From positions 1 to 64,000 of the forward strand of contig JADDOH010010888.1 of NCBI GenBank assembly GCA_016648135.1: a stretch of 64,000 bases of DNA. The letters run 5' to 3'. The notes under the pieces were generated by a model. The model worked only from the letters and a program-made list of their open reading frames with translations. It was not told where the DNA came from and ran no database searches. This document shows positions 45,019 to 57,000 of this stretch, in pieces (the first letter of the stretch is position 1; every line of letters begins with the position of its first letter). Position numbers and translations under genes: made by a program. The stretch is from Agrypnia vestita. Taxonomy: Eukaryota; Arthropoda; Insecta; Trichoptera; Phryganeidae.

Positions 45019-45035
45019 GGGGGGGGGGGGGGGGT
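45019..45035 (+). repeat. poly(G) tract
   Basis: An unbroken run of G, 14-17 bases. Similar tracts are at 6049-6060 (C) and 41983-41997 (G). Lengths may be unreliable in the assembly. Confidence 0.8.
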
Positions 45036-45210
45036 GGCATAGTGGGGTACTTAAGACTCAAACATACCTACAAGATAAAATATTATGATTAAACAACAAG
45101 TTATGACTCAATATTATGGTTTAATGCATTGCGAACGACTATGGATATGTTTTTCACGATTACATGAAAAATCTACGATATGTGAATACATAAGTGTATT
45201 GTTACTTTAA

Positions 45211-45775
45211 GGGGGGGGTAAGGTTTTTAACTTTTTTTTTGCATTTTATTTTTAATTTTTTAAATGAATGTATAACATCGTAAGAATATTGTGTCAAAAT
45301 TTCAAGTCAATCGGAGCAAAATTGACGAAATTATGAACATTTGAGCGATACTCAGACTGATTTTCTATACCTGCTCGGGCAGCTAAGAGACGCGCTCACC
45401 TGAGGACTACCGGACGTGCTATTTGCATTGGAAGAGTTTTGCGTAGACAAGGACAAAAAGATGCTGATGATGAAAGCTCTTTGCCGTGTGAACATGGCAT
45501 TGACGATTATGTGTAAGTATAAAATAAGTTTTATTTAGAATTTTACAGTGTGCAAAACTTTAAATCGTTTTCCCCACATCTCACGTTTTCAAAGTCGGTG
45601 TCCATCATAACTTCAAAACTACTGCACCGGTCCTTTTGAAATTTTGAACACTATTTCTGTACATAATTTACGAGGTAACGCTGGAGACTTTTTTTCAAAT
45701 TTGTTATTAATTTTTATTATTTAATAACGAATTAGTCGATTTTTTTCGCAAAAATCGCGTTTTCCCTACTTTGCC
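45211..45775 (+). mobile_element. TTAA-bounded G-run element, 3'-truncated copy
   Basis: TTAA (45207-45210) precedes a run of eight G and TAAGG. The sequence then follows, in reverse orientation, the complete element at 62016-62922 until about 45770. A frame across 45370-45515 (KRRAHLRTTGRAICIGRVLR ... CEHGIDDY) ends at a GTAAGT donor-like site and is partly kept in the other copy. Confidence 0.7.
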
Positions 45776-46567
45776 ACCCCCTCCCCTATTACAAAGCAAA
45801 AACAACATGAAATGAGCATCTATCCTTATTAATAACTCAACGAAAACAGATGAAAGAACTCATGTTATGCTGTGAAACACGTAACAATTGACAACTTGAG
45901 AACTCAACAAATCCATTCATTCAATGTTAGGGGAATCCCCGATAATGAGTGCGTAGGTGTGTTCGGATACACGGTGCACAGCCAAACAGTTATAAATAGT
46001 TTGCTTTTAATACTCATGATGATATTCGGTGAATACGAATATTCGGTAAATATCTAGGTATTATTCGGCGAATACAAATATTCTTATACGTATTCGTTGC
46101 ATCACTAGTTTTAATGTTAATTTTATTTATTTAAGTATGTTTATGAATTTTTCAAAACAAAAAACACATTCTATTCTCACGTGCCTGAGACGTGTAGCGT
46201 GTTTTATTATTTTCATGAAAACCGCACATTGCTCAACTTTTTTCTACCTTAGGCTTAATTTGTTTTGATATGAATATATTATTTTCTACCTTAGGCTTAA
46301 TTTGTTTTGGTATGAATATATTATTGTTGTACGCTGCCCATTTGCATTATGTTGGAGCAAAAAATATTTCTCCAATTGCGCGGGAAGCTTTTTTCAAAGA
46401 TAAGCACTATGCAAACATAATCTTATCAATAATATTAATAAAACGATCATGAATTTAAATCATTGTCACGGGATCATTTTATTTAATACGCAATGTCAAT
46501 GGACACGAAAGTTAGCTGAAACAATGTTTTGTAATTCGCACTAATTATCACTAATCACTCGTCTGTA

Positions 46568-48742
46568 GGGGAACCCGGGGCGGAACGGGGTAGTTAAGCT
46601 TTGATTTTGTGAGAGTTTGAAAGTAATATCACCATTATTAGTTAATTTGTATTTTTATTTACTTATTTCTCTTCAAAGAAACTAAAGCTAAACTTTTCTA
46701 AATTAATAATTACTATCAAAAATATGTGTTTGAAAAAAAGGGAAATTTCCCATTCTGCCCCAAATGAACCAGGGGCACAATGGGTTACCAATTATTGACA
46801 AAGTTCGCAAACGAGAATACTTTCATCATCATCATCACTGTAGACCAGCACAAGCCATGTGTGCCCTTTTTTTACAATCGCCATAAGAACACCAGCCTTT
46901 ATTAGACTTCTAGCACAAATCATGACAATACAAGCAGGCCGCGTCTTCTTCTTTCGAGCTTTCTTCAGATTCAATTACGATTATTTTGTTTTTTTTGGCT
47001 TTTTCATTCCTTTGGGTTTGTTTTCTTTTCTTTTAAACATTAGTTTTTGTTGCATTTTTTTTTCACTTCCTTGATATTTTATGTATTTTTAATAGATTCT
47101 TCTTATTCAGTCTTGTAATGTCCTTTGTGGATGTGACTGAAAATTTTGTGTCGGCAATGGCACGGGCAGTGGAATCAAACATTCCAGAATTTCAGTGTTT
47201 CGGTGCTTGGCAGAGCGTAAAAATGGAAGCAGAAATATCTTCAAGTGTTTGAATAGAGATGCGACTGGTGCTGTCGGCGCTTTCTGTATTATTCTCTCAG
47301 GATTCTCCTAGGGAATATCTATTGTTGTTGGAAGAAAGTGAATATATTCAAGTTGGATGGCTAGATACCAGTTTTCTCAAAGCCAATAATGGCTGTTCTG
47401 CTGCATTTAAGAAGACTTAGCCAAAAAGCGAGGATATGTCGAAAAGCTGAATCACTTTTCCTGGGTACGACCTGATCCACTTCTTTATTGACCTAATTCT
47501 CATATAATACAAGCTTAAGCGTTTCATGAAGGCGACGTCCAATGGCTGTAATTTGTGGAAGCAATGGGGAGAGAAGCACAATAATATTACACAATTGTCA
47601 CGAGCTATATCTATTACTGCCAAGTTCTTTGTGTGTGACGTATGAGTAAGAAGTAAGAGGACAGGATGTTCCTTCGTAGCTTTGGTTTTTCTAACATATT
47701 TACGCAGCGTCTGCAGATCAAATAAACTTGTATATTAGTATGAGAAGTACAAAATTATCAGAGCGGAACGGTGTATCCCGTTGCGCCCCACTCATTGTGC
47801 CACAATGTAAGGTTATTTATAACATAAGTATTATGGCCGTTATATTTGTTGGCCTTGAGTTATCACTAGACTTTTAGTTAGTCCAAAGTATATCGAAATA
47901 AACCTGTAATGTTAATTTCCGAATAAAGTATGGTGTATAGTGTAATTACCTTAATGTCGCAGAGGAAATATTAAAATTTGCAAGCTTTTTCTCCTACCTT
48001 CGGTAAAATTCAAACTAAGCGCTCTCTCACAATAACAGCGACCAACGAATGGGGACCCACCACTTTCCTAGGGCCGTTCTATGAGCCGACGGCTCCCATA
48101 TCGGCCCTACTCTTGCGTCGCCAGGTTGACATTTTTCTTATTTAAAGCCATCCCCGTGCGGCGCCCGTGTATAGGGCGAACGCCGCAAGGTTCTGGCAGA
48201 AAAAACCCCATTCGTTGTCCCCTCCACCAAGAACTTCCTTTATTAAATCAAATACAAATACAAGAAAATTAAAAGCATATAAAAGAAATAGATTTGTGCA
48301 GCGGCATAAAAATCAGAAGTAGAAAAACAAAAGCAAAGAAAAATAGAAATAAAATCAGGTTAAATACAAAATCAAAATAAAAAGAAGATAGCAAAATAGT
48401 AACATAAAACAGTATAAGCGAGGAAGTACACAGGTTAAATTCATAAGCAAAAATAGCAACAAAATAGTATCATAAATTATCCAAGAAAAGAAAAGTAAGA
48501 TATAAAAACAGGTTAGAAAAGAAGCAGAGTAGTGATACACAAAGCATACGACAGTGGAGCCGTCACACAAGAAGTTGGAGAGAAGGATCTGGTGGAATGG
48601 ACAGTGGATACCGACCAATCCGTAAGGTACAGCTCAGTGAACTGAACGTTTTATGTGAAGGTCACGCGTCTCTGTCATGGGGAGCGAGCCCCACGTCTCT
48701 TTCCCATCCCGCCCCGCTACCCCATTACGCCCCGGGTTCCCC
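46568..48742 (-). mobile_element. pogo/Tigger-like DNA transposon, 2.2 kb, defective
   Basis: 26-bp inverted termini, 24 of 26 identical (left starts GGGGAACCCGGGGCGGAACG), flanked by TA on each side (46566-46567, 48743-48744). It encodes the C-terminal half of a DDE transposase on the minus strand (46790-47755). The right half (47760-48700) has no transposase N-terminus. It contains a second terminus-like segment (GCGGAACGGTGTATCCCG at 47763) and a purine-rich stretch at 48240-48560, so it is internally deleted and rearranged. Confidence 0.85.
46790..47755 (-). pseudogene. pogo/Tigger-like transposase, C-terminal half
   Basis: Minus frames give VIDIARDNCVILLCFSPHC, HKLQPLDVAFMK and ISSLFG (family 'LPPHTSHKLQPLDVSFF...'). 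After a frameshift GFEKTGI, stop, PSNLNIFTFF follows ('FRKTGIWPFNPDVF'). A C-terminal zinc-finger-like segment comes last (CLYCHDLC, then GWCSYGDCKKRAHMACAG). The block that should carry the second catalytic Asp reads LLLTHTSH instead of a 'LLDNH' form, so the residue is lost. At least three frameshifts and stops. Confidence 0.8.
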
Positions 48743-48749
48743 TACCTAT

Positions 48750-49615
48750 AACACTTATTCACGTTACTTACATAATACATTTTATTAAGCTGTTTTTATC
48801 GCTAGGTTGATCTGCTTCGTTTTGCACGTAAGTATAGGTCTCTCGTATCCGTAAACTTAACACAACGAAACAATACGCGTATAACGTACTGTACCCACAC
48901 TAACTTAATCGCAAGCTTATATGAAAATACCTATACTCGCGCTGTCGCTGGTTTCTATGTTGCACTTATCAAAACAATAAGTTGCTTGCCATGCGTACGC
49001 CAGCTCTCTTTATACGAATCATATTGATTTTGCGATGCATCTAGAACGTTCTACACATTTCTAGTGGTCCCTCGACATTTCTAGCATTTACGAGAATAGT
49101 CCAGTCGATTCCAGATTAGTGTGGATCTTGTGGATTCTGAGACATTATATTCTAGTTATAACAATTATATTTGTTTACCTTCAATGACTGTTATCGAAAA
49201 TTGTTTTAATGAAAACAATGATAGAGGTGATTACGGAGGATATGGTCAACACAATCCATGATATCGTGTTAGCAGACCGCTGGTTAAAGATCAGAGAGAG
49301 TAAAAACATTTCTGTGGCGGTACCTATCTAACTGACTTGTTGACGTTAATGTAATTAAACCGCCGCGCCTGTAAACGTACAAGAACAAAGAAGGTTAGAG
49401 ACAAAACAACTACGCCACGTTTACAGTTGAGTGTCTGCCATAACATCAGGCGGACCTGTGCTGCGCGTAACTGTTTATTTTTTCCTCATTTTACTTACTT
49501 TACTTTATTACCGTATTTGTACATTTTCTCTCGCTCCTGGAGCATATCTCCGGTTGAGATATAAAAAATCAATCTTTTTTCATTTCATCAACCCTAAATC
49601 TAAATTGAATACAAA
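48750..49615. other. intergenic sequence, no gene recognised
   Basis: Nothing convincing on either strand. Confidence 0.4.
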
Positions 49616-49619
49616 ATAT

Positions 49620-50257
49620 CCTACACGAAAAATTGAGCATGAGAAAGCTATCGGTGGGATGGGTGCCGCGTTTGCTCACAGCGGAACAAAAAACGGAATC
49701 GCATGACAGCTTCTGAACGCTGGTTAGACAAGTTTAAGCGCAATCCGAAAGAGTTTCTGCGGCGTTTCGTGGTGTTTGACGGAAAACGGATTCATCACTA
49801 CACGCCAGAAACGAAAGAGTAGTCAAAAGAGTGGACTTTATCTGGCGAACATGTTCCAAAGAAACCGAAAGTTCATGGCCACCACTTTTTGAGATTCGCG
49901 AGGCATCGTCTTCATCGATGGATAGCAAGAATGAATTGATGAGTGCTGCTGAAGAAGGAAGTACTCTTTCACCACGACATCGCATCAGCTCATCCTCAAT
50001 CGGTCCAGCGAAACTGGTCATGTTCCACTACGGGTTGCTGCCCCATCCACTCCATTTTCCAGGTTTTGCCCCATGCCTATTATTTATGTTTTTAAACATA
50101 AAAAAACAACTTGGCTGAAACCGGTTCACGTCAGACGAGGAAGTTGTCGCCAAAATAGAGGTCTATTTGCTGAGTTTGACAAATTATAGTTTTTGGACGG
50201 CTTAAAAGAGTTGAAATGTCACTGGACTATGTGTGTGGAGCAGAAAAGAGTAAAATG
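49620..50257 (+). pseudogene. mariner transposase pseudogene, catalytically dead
   Basis: Plus-strand pieces in order: LSMRKLSVGWVPRLLTAEQK, a frameshift, TASERWLDKFKRNPKEFLRR, FVVFDGKRIHHYTPETKE, stop, SKEWTLSGEHVPKKPK. VLFHHDIASAH follows, then after a frameshift HPLHFPGFAPC and NIKKQLG, then FTSDEEVVAKIE. The first Asp (VDETW region) reads FDGKR, the second sits in HHDIASAH, and the third ('SPDLAP') reads FPGFAP with Gly for Asp. Two frameshifts, a stop and the lost Asp show it is dead. The terminal repeats were not located. Confidence 0.85.
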
Positions 50258-50344
50258 AGATGAAAATAATAATAAATAAATAAAATAAAATAAAAAATGT
50301 GTTTTTCCCCTAATACGATACTATACCTATACTTAGGTGTACGT

Positions 50345-50400
50345 TATTGTGCAAAGTGATCACTTAAGCCAGCCGTACGATAGGTCGTAAGCCCTATAAA
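50345..50400. repeat. fragment of hairpin MITE (7227-7432 family)
   Basis: AAAGTGATCACTTAAGCCAG followed by CCGTACGATAGGTCGTAAGCC. Confidence 0.65.
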
Positions 50401-50562
50401 CTTACATACATACTTTTCGATATACGTAGCTTCATCTTTATAATATATCTTAATTAATGATTTTTCCTCTGTGAATAAAATCCAGTATTGTGTTTTGAAA
50501 AATTTGAACGTAGGTACTCAAAATATTCTGAATATAAATACTGATCAAAAAATGAATTAAAA

Positions 50563-50867
50563 ATCTATAATATTAATTACTCCAACCAATGTCGTACGTT
50601 TCTGCATTTGGGTGATGATTTCTATTTGTATACAATAATTTTGCCGCGTTGTTTATCGGGTCCGGTGGCGCAATGAATAACACGTCTGACTGCGGATCAA
50701 AAGATGCCAGGTTCGAATCCTGGCAGGATCGAATTTTATTTTACGGTCGAGAATATTTTTTTTGTTGAAATTATAATTACATTTAATTAAACTACATTTA
50801 ATTAATTACATTTAATTAAATTGGTTTTGAACATCTATAATATTAATTACTCCAACCAATGTCGTAC
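50563..50867. repeat. 35-bp direct repeats flanking a tRNA-like segment
   Basis: ATCTATAATATTAATTACTC... is repeated exactly at 50563-50597 and 50833-50867. The 235 bp between contain the tRNA-Arg-like sequence. Confidence 0.9.
50659..50731 (+). pseudogene. degraded tRNA-Arg copy, anticodon GCG
   Basis: 73 nt with the tRNA-Arg cloverleaf: D-arm GGCGCAATGAATAAC, anticodon loop CTGCGGA (GCG; the usual arginine gene has ACG) and a perfect T-arm (CCAGG TTCGAAT CCTGG). Mismatches are one in the acceptor stem (position 6) and one C-A in the anticodon stem. Several G-to-A changes suggest decay. A T-rich stretch follows at 50732-50742. Confidence 0.7.
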
Positions 50868-51084
50868 AATTAAAAATGTAAACATTCAAATTTGTTTATG
50901 TGAAAATTAAACAAAGATTAATTTTTTATAATGTTGTATAAAAGTAATCAACACTGCGAGAAGAGAAGAGAGTAGGCACCTACCTATCGAACTATGGTTT
51001 ATTCCGCTCTGACTTATTAATCGGTTAGAAATTTTGAATAAATACTTTGTCTTAATTATATCTAAACTACCCGTAATTAAAAGT

Positions 51085-51290
51085 GGAAATTTACCAGATA
51101 CAATTGACCGCGAAGCGGCTGACGTAGGCATAGGTAAACAATTGTGTTTGCTGCACAGCAAACACATTTGGCCGCGAACCGGCCACAATAGCAAAAATGG
51201 AAGTTTGCCAGATACAATTGGCCGCGAAGCGGCTGACGTAGGCATAGGTAAACAATTGTGTTTGCTGCACAGCAAACACAATAGCCGCCC
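51085..51290. repeat. 114-bp tandem duplication with hairpin
   Basis: CCAGATACAATTG...GCGAAGCGGCTGACGTAGGC recurs with a period of 114. Each unit ends in a perfect 11-bp hairpin around TGTGTTTGCTGCACAGC. The period is a multiple of three, so a 148-codon minus frame (51353-50907) carries a repeated 38-residue block; I regard that as incidental. Confidence 0.9.
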
Positions 51291-51639
51291 ACAGGGCCTA
51301 GCAGTAAGCAATCGGCGAAGCATATATACGTACAAGCGAACATACGTACTCAAAATATTCTGAATTTATAGATATTTTATTTTCACCAATTTTAGATTTG
51401 GAAGATGTCACAACGAAACCTGTTGTCATCGGCATTCACAACCAATGATCTTTTTTAAAGACGTTTATAATATTTAAGATATATAATATTTTATTATTTA
51501 TCCTTATTCCAAAGTGCGAAGTACAAACAAAATAACAGGGTTATTACTCTCAATTACTCACGTACGCCAAATCAAAATGTTCTCGATTAAACTGAAAGTA
51601 TCGCAGAATCTTTAATTGTTGTGATATTACATTTTCACG

Positions 51640-51961
51640 AAAATTCAGAGAACACTAAAAAGTATTTGAGGATAGAGTGCCACTCTCTTCTGTCCCGACA
51701 TACGACTCTCGCCTCATCCACATTCATACATCCTCGCATGCAAGCTCGCCGGTTGTTGAGGCTTCTAACGGGACCATCTTCCAGTATCTGGTCAATCTGG
51801 TCATGCCACGTCTTCCGCGGTCGCCCTCTCTTTCTGGCGCCGTCAACACTCGCATCGTATATCTTTCTTACCACTCTTTCCTCATTCATTCGCTCAACAT
51901 GCCCAAACCATCTGAGCGACCCTTTTTTAATTCTATTAATTACGCCAAGATCAGCTTTACA
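51640..51961 (-). pseudogene. non-LTR reverse transcriptase, C-terminal fragment
   Basis: Minus frame: GVINRIKKGSLRWFGHVERM, RGRPRKTWHDQID, RRACMRGCMNVDEAR, VCRDRREW. Same family as 52925-53385 and 7600-7800. Confidence 0.8.
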
Positions 51962-52431
51962 TTAATTGCTAAGTGAATAAATTTTATTTATTTATTTATT
52001 AAATCCCAAAAGAAAATATACAAAATATAATATATATTACATACATTATGAATATATTAAATCCTGTAAAGGTATATACATATACCCGTACATAGGTTTG
52101 GGAGATGAGAAGTTAGACATGTGTAGTGATTTCCACACGACTAAAACTCAATAGAAACTATATAAATTAGTAATTAGTGACTAATATTAATACCTAGCTT
52201 TTAAAATAGTGACTCGAATGATAGTTGTATGATGATTACAATATACATTTATAAGGATATCAGATGTTCTTGTGTTTTGATTATCCATTTTTTATTTTGT
52301 TTTTAGTTGACTTATTTACTTCGGTTACAATTTTTAGTTCGGTGGGTAATAGATTAAAGTATTTAGTAGCTGTATATAAGGGACTTTTACAGTACTGTGT
52401 TTTAGTAATTTTGTAATAAATCACATATATT

Positions 52432-52482
52432 TATTGTCACCTCGCCAATAATTGAACCCGGAACCCTCGGCTCGGTGTGAGC
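52432..52482 (-). repeat. SINE family A fragment
   Basis: TAATTGAACCCGGAACCCTCGG contains the reversed B-box; only the head remains. Confidence 0.5.
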
Positions 52483-52924
52483 TCTATGTTCCTACAATAA
52501 ATGACGTCACATATGTAAAATGTCAATATTTCTATAATTACACACTTTGGACGAAGAAACTACTAGAAGCGTGCAAAACAAAGTGATTTCTGCAAACTTT
52601 TAAAATAATATTAGTACTTACTGTATATAATATTCATCACGTCATTGGCGAAGTGTGCAATGTTATACAGGATGTCTCGTAGCTAGTAGCGAAAACTTCG
52701 GGGAAGTCTTGTTCATTCAATTTTGAATAGAAAATATACTTTACGCGAAATTTTTTTTATTATTCCAATTTATTTATTTGCATAACATTTACAATACAAA
52801 CATACATTTAATTCGTTAATGTTATAAATAGGCTAAAGATATAAAACAAAAACAATAAATATTAAATATATACAAAATCATTCATAACAATGGTGTAGGA
52901 GAATCTGTCAAAGGAAGCATGATT

Positions 52925-53385
52925 AGCGGTACATAATGGCGTTCTAGTGCCAACCCTGATGTATGGAAGTGAAGCCTGGAATTGGCAAAAGAGGAATGAA
53001 AGTAGACTGAATGCGGTGGAAATGCGGTCACTAAGACGCTTGTGTGGAAAATAGAGTGAGGAACGAACAAATTAGATGTGAATGCAATGCTGGCTGTAGT
53101 GTGGTAGATAGAATAAAGAAAGGAGTGCTGACATGGTTTGGTCATGTGGAACGTATGAACGAGGAAAGGATGGTTAAGAAAATATATGAGGTGAGTGTTG
53201 AAGGCAACAGGAATACAGGGCATCCGCGAAAGACCTGGCACGATCAGATACTACAAGTTTTTGAGGATGGCCCTGTTAAAAGCCGTAACAACCGTAGAAC
53301 TTGTATGAGAAGATGTATGAATGTGGCCGAAGCAAAAGTGGTGTGCCAGGATAGAAGAGTGTGGCTTTCAATCCTTTCTGCCTAA
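52925..53385 (+). pseudogene. non-LTR reverse transcriptase, C-terminal 150 codons
   Basis: GVLVPTLMYGSEAWNWQKRN, SRLNAVEMRSLRRLCGK, stop, then a frame to 53385 with DRIKKGVLTWFGHVERMNEE and PRKTWHDQI. After CQDRRVWLSILSA the 3' end reads CCTGCGGGGAAACGGCGTGA and a (TTAG)n tail at 53408-53432, typical for RTE-type LINEs ending in microsatellites. Confidence 0.85.
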
Positions 53386-53407
53386 TCCTGCGGGGAAACG
53401 GCGTGAT

Positions 53408-53432
53408 GGTTAGTTAGTTAGTTAGTTAGTTA
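53408..53432 (+). repeat. (GTTA)n tail
   Basis: Six GTTA units directly after the LINE 3' end. Not a telomere repeat, which would be TTAGG. Confidence 0.85.
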
Positions 53433-53724
53433 GGAGAATCCTGCTTCGGAAAACCCTCCCAGAGACATGGAACAGATTCATGTTCAGAGTAATATTGTTC
53501 AGCATAGCAATAGCTCTTCCAACAGGCATAACCATTGGCAGGTTGGTCCTGTATAATGGAATGTGAAACAATCTATGCTGACGCTGTCTAAGGTAATTAT
53601 AGGGAACATACGAACCAATGCTCCGCATCATTTCAGGATTATCGCTCATACCGCGCAACAATCGATAAAAATGCGTAATCAAATACACATTCCTTCTAGT
53701 CCCTAAACTACTGTAGCCAAGCAA
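53422..53724 (-). pseudogene. non-LTR reverse transcriptase, C-terminal fragment
   Basis: Minus frame of 100 codons: MLGYSSLGTRRNVYLITHFY, NYLRQRQHRLFHIPLYR, AMLNNITLNMNLFHVSGRVF. Paralogue of 38947-39790 but without the 197-bp insertion, so it keeps the ancestral junction. Confidence 0.8.
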
Positions 53725-53794
53725 ACCCTAGAGAAACTCGGTCGCGTAAAGCCAAAGAGAATGCCCGTGTAAGTTTCCGTAGTGATGGTCCATC

Positions 53795-53947
53795 GCTTAA
53801 CCGAAAATGAGCAAAAAAATATTGAAAAAAATGCAAAATTTGATTTCGCTTATCTCTGTAACTGTCGATTTTTCTGTGAAGAAAACTTGAATGAAGAAGA
53901 CCCCCCTGAAGTTTTTGCTGCTAGCTATGAAACACCCCGTATAATAT
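53795..53947. repeat. foldback MITE family C, half copy
   Basis: AAAAATATTGAAAAAAATGC and GCTGCTAGCTATGAAACACC match the family. Together with the opposite end at 52674-52710 it may be one element split by the LINE fragments between. Confidence 0.5.
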
Positions 53948-54057
53948 TCATGTCAAAATTGAGGAACTGTGCAATGTTAAATAATTGCGATCAAAACATG
54001 ATTGTTTATTGCTGATAACGTTAACCGATGTTTTTTTGGGATAGGTATACATAGTGA

Positions 54058-57000
54058 AAGATTTTCTGTTATTATAAATAATGCACATCAAAGCTGGAAA
54101 GCACAAACTACGCATAGTTCAAGATTTCCTGTTTTTATAAAATGCACATCAAAGCTGAAAGCAATTTTGAACGGCAAACTACGCATAGTTCAAGATTTTC
54201 TGCTTTTATAAAATTCACATCTAAGCTGAAAGCAATTTTGAACGGCAAACTACGCATAGTTCAAGATTTTCTGCTTTTATAAAATGCACATCAAAGCTGG
54301 AAAGCACAAACTACGCATAGTTCAAGATTTCCTGTTTTCATAAAATGCACATCAAAGCTGAAAGCAATTTTGAACGGCAAACTACGCATAGTTCGAGATT
54401 TCCTGCTTTCATAAAATACACATTAAAGCTGAAGCAATTTTGAACGGCAAACTACACATAGTTCAAGATTTCCTGTTTTTATAAAATGCACATCAAAGCT
54501 GAAAGCAATTTTAAACGGCAAACTACGCATAGATCAAGATTTCCCGTTTTTATAAAATGCACATCAAAGCTGAAAGCAATTTTAAACGGCAAACTACGCA
54601 TAGTTCAAGATTTTCTGCTTTTATAAAATGCACATCAAAGCTGAAAGCAATTTTGAACGGCAAACTACGCATAGATCAAGATTTCCCGTTTTTATAAAAT
54701 GCACATCAAAGCTGAAAGCAATTTTGAACGGCAAACTACGCACAGATCAAGATTTCCCGTTTTTATAATATGCACATCAAAGCTGAAAGCAATTCTAAAC
54801 GGGAAACTACGCATAGTTCAAGATTTCCTGTTTTTATAAAATGCATATCAAAGCTGAAAGCAATTTTAAACGGCAAACTACGCATAGTTCAAGAATTTTT
54901 CCTGCTTTTTATAAAATGCCCCGCAAAGCTGAAAGCAATTTTAAAACGGCAAACAAACGACATAGTTCAGATTTTCCTTCCTTGCCTTTTAAAAAAATAA
55001 AATCTCACCTCTCAGCTGAAGCAATGTTGAACGGCAACTACCGGCTATTCTCAAGATATTTCTCTGCTTTTATTAAAAATTTTCACAATCAAAGCTGGCA
55101 AGCACAAACTACGCATAGATCAAGATTTCCCGTTTTTATAAAATGCACATCAAAGCTGAAAGCAATTTTGAACGGCAAACTACGCATAGATCAAGATTTC
55201 CCGTTTTTATAAAATGCACATCAAAGCTGAAAGCAATTTTAAACGGCAAACTACGCATAGATCAAGATTTCCCGTTTTTATAAAATGCACATCAAAGCTG
55301 AAAGCAATTTTGAACGGCAAACTACGCATAGATCAAGATTTCCCGTTTTTATAAAATGCACATCAAAGCTGAAAGCAATTTTGAACGGCAAACTACGCAC
55401 AGATCAAGATTTCCCGTTTTTATAAAATGCACATCAAAGCAGAAAGCAATTCTAAACGGGAAACTACGCATAGTTCAAGATTTCCTGTTTTTATAAAATG
55501 CATATCAAAGCTGAAAGCAATTTTAAACGGCAAACTACGCATAGTTCAAGATTTCCTGTTATTATAAAATGCACATCAAAGCTGAAAGCAATTTTAAACG
55601 GCAAACTACGCATAGTTCAAGATTTCCTGCTTTTATAAAATGCACATCAAAGCTGAAAGCAATTTTAAATGGCAAACTACGCATAGTTCAAGATTTCCTG
55701 TTTTTATAAAATGCACATCAAAGCTGAAAGCAATTTTGAACGGCAAACTACGCATAGTTCAAGATTTTCTGCTTTTATAAAATTCACATCTAAGCTGAAA
55801 GCAATTTTGAACGGCAAACTACGCATAGTTCAAGATTTTCTGGTTTTATAAAATGCACATCAAAGCTGGAAAGCACAAACTACGCATAGTTCAAGATTTC
55901 CTGTTTTCATAAAATGCACATCAAAGCTGAAAGCAATTTTGAACGGCAAACTACGCATAGTTCGGGATTTCCTGCTTTCATAAAATACACATTAAAGCTG
56001 AAGCAATTTTGAACGGCAAACTACACATAGTTCAAGATTTCCTGTTTTTATAAAATGCACATCAAAGCTGAAAGCAATTTTAAACGGCAAACTACGCATA
56101 GATCAAAATTTCCCGTTTTTATAAAATGCACATCAAAGCTGAAAGCAATTTTAAACGGCAAACTACGCATAGTTCAAGATTTTCTGCTTTTATAAAATGC
56201 ACATCAAAGCTGAAAGCAATTTTGAACGGCAAACTACGCATAGATCAAGATTTCCCGTTTTTATAAAATGCACATCAAAGCTGAAAGCAATTTTGAACGG
56301 CAAACTACGCACAGATCAAGATTTCCCGTTTTTATAAAATGCACATCAAAGCTGAAAGCAATTCTAAACGGGAAACTACGCATAGTTCAAGATTTCCTGT
56401 TTTTATAAAATGCATATCAAAGCTGAAAGCAATTTTAAACGGCAAACTACGCATAGTTCAAGATTTCCTGTTATTATAAAATGCACATCAAAGCTGAAAG
56501 CAATTTTAAACGGCAAACTACGCATTGTTCAAGATTTCCTGCTTTTATAAAATGCACATCAAAGCTGAAAGCAATTTTAAACGGCAAACTACGCATAGTT
56601 CAAGATTTTCTGCTTTTATAAAATTCACATCTAAGCTGAAAGCAATTTTGAACGGCAAACTACGCATAGTTCAAGATTTTCTGCTTTTATAAAATGCTCT
56701 TCAAAGCTGAAAGCAATTTTGAACGGCAAACTACGCACAGATCAAGATTTCCCGTTTTTATAAAATGCACATCAAAGCTGAAAGCAATTCTAAACGGGAA
56801 ACTACGCATAGTTCAAGATTTCCTGTTTTTATAAAATGCATATCAAAGCTGAAAGCAATTTTAAACGGCAAACTACGCATAGTTCAAGATTTCCTGTTAT
56901 TATAAAATGCACATCAAAGCTGAAAGCAATTTTAAACGGCAAACTACGCATAGTTCAAGATTTCCTGCTTTTATAAAATGCACATCAAAGCTGAAAGCAA

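Larger units (their letters stand above)
44697..46107. mobile_element. hAT-like element, 1.4 kb, with nested insertion
   Basis: 18-bp perfect inverted termini (TAGTGATGCAACGAATAC and complement) and a perfect 8-bp duplication GTTTTAAT at 44689-44696 and 46108-46115. Subterminal GAATACGAATA repeats occur at both ends. The interior has no transposase and holds a copy of the G7/TTAA element (45211 to about 45775). A fragment of the same hAT family sits in SELENOK intron 3. Confidence 0.9.

Noticed and set aside
50659..50731. Functional tRNA-Arg gene
   Set aside because: Acceptor and anticodon stem mismatches, several G-to-A changes and a rare GCG anticodon point to a pseudogene.
50907..51353. 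148-codon minus frame with repeated Cys-rich block
   Set aside because: The repeat follows from the 114-bp DNA duplication, and several other frames are open too.
53408..53432. Telomere repeat
   Set aside because: The unit is GTTA, not TTAGG, and it directly follows a LINE 3' end.
54770..55212. Open frames inside the satellite
   Set aside because: They arise because the monomer lacks stops in some frames. No coding signal beyond the repeat.
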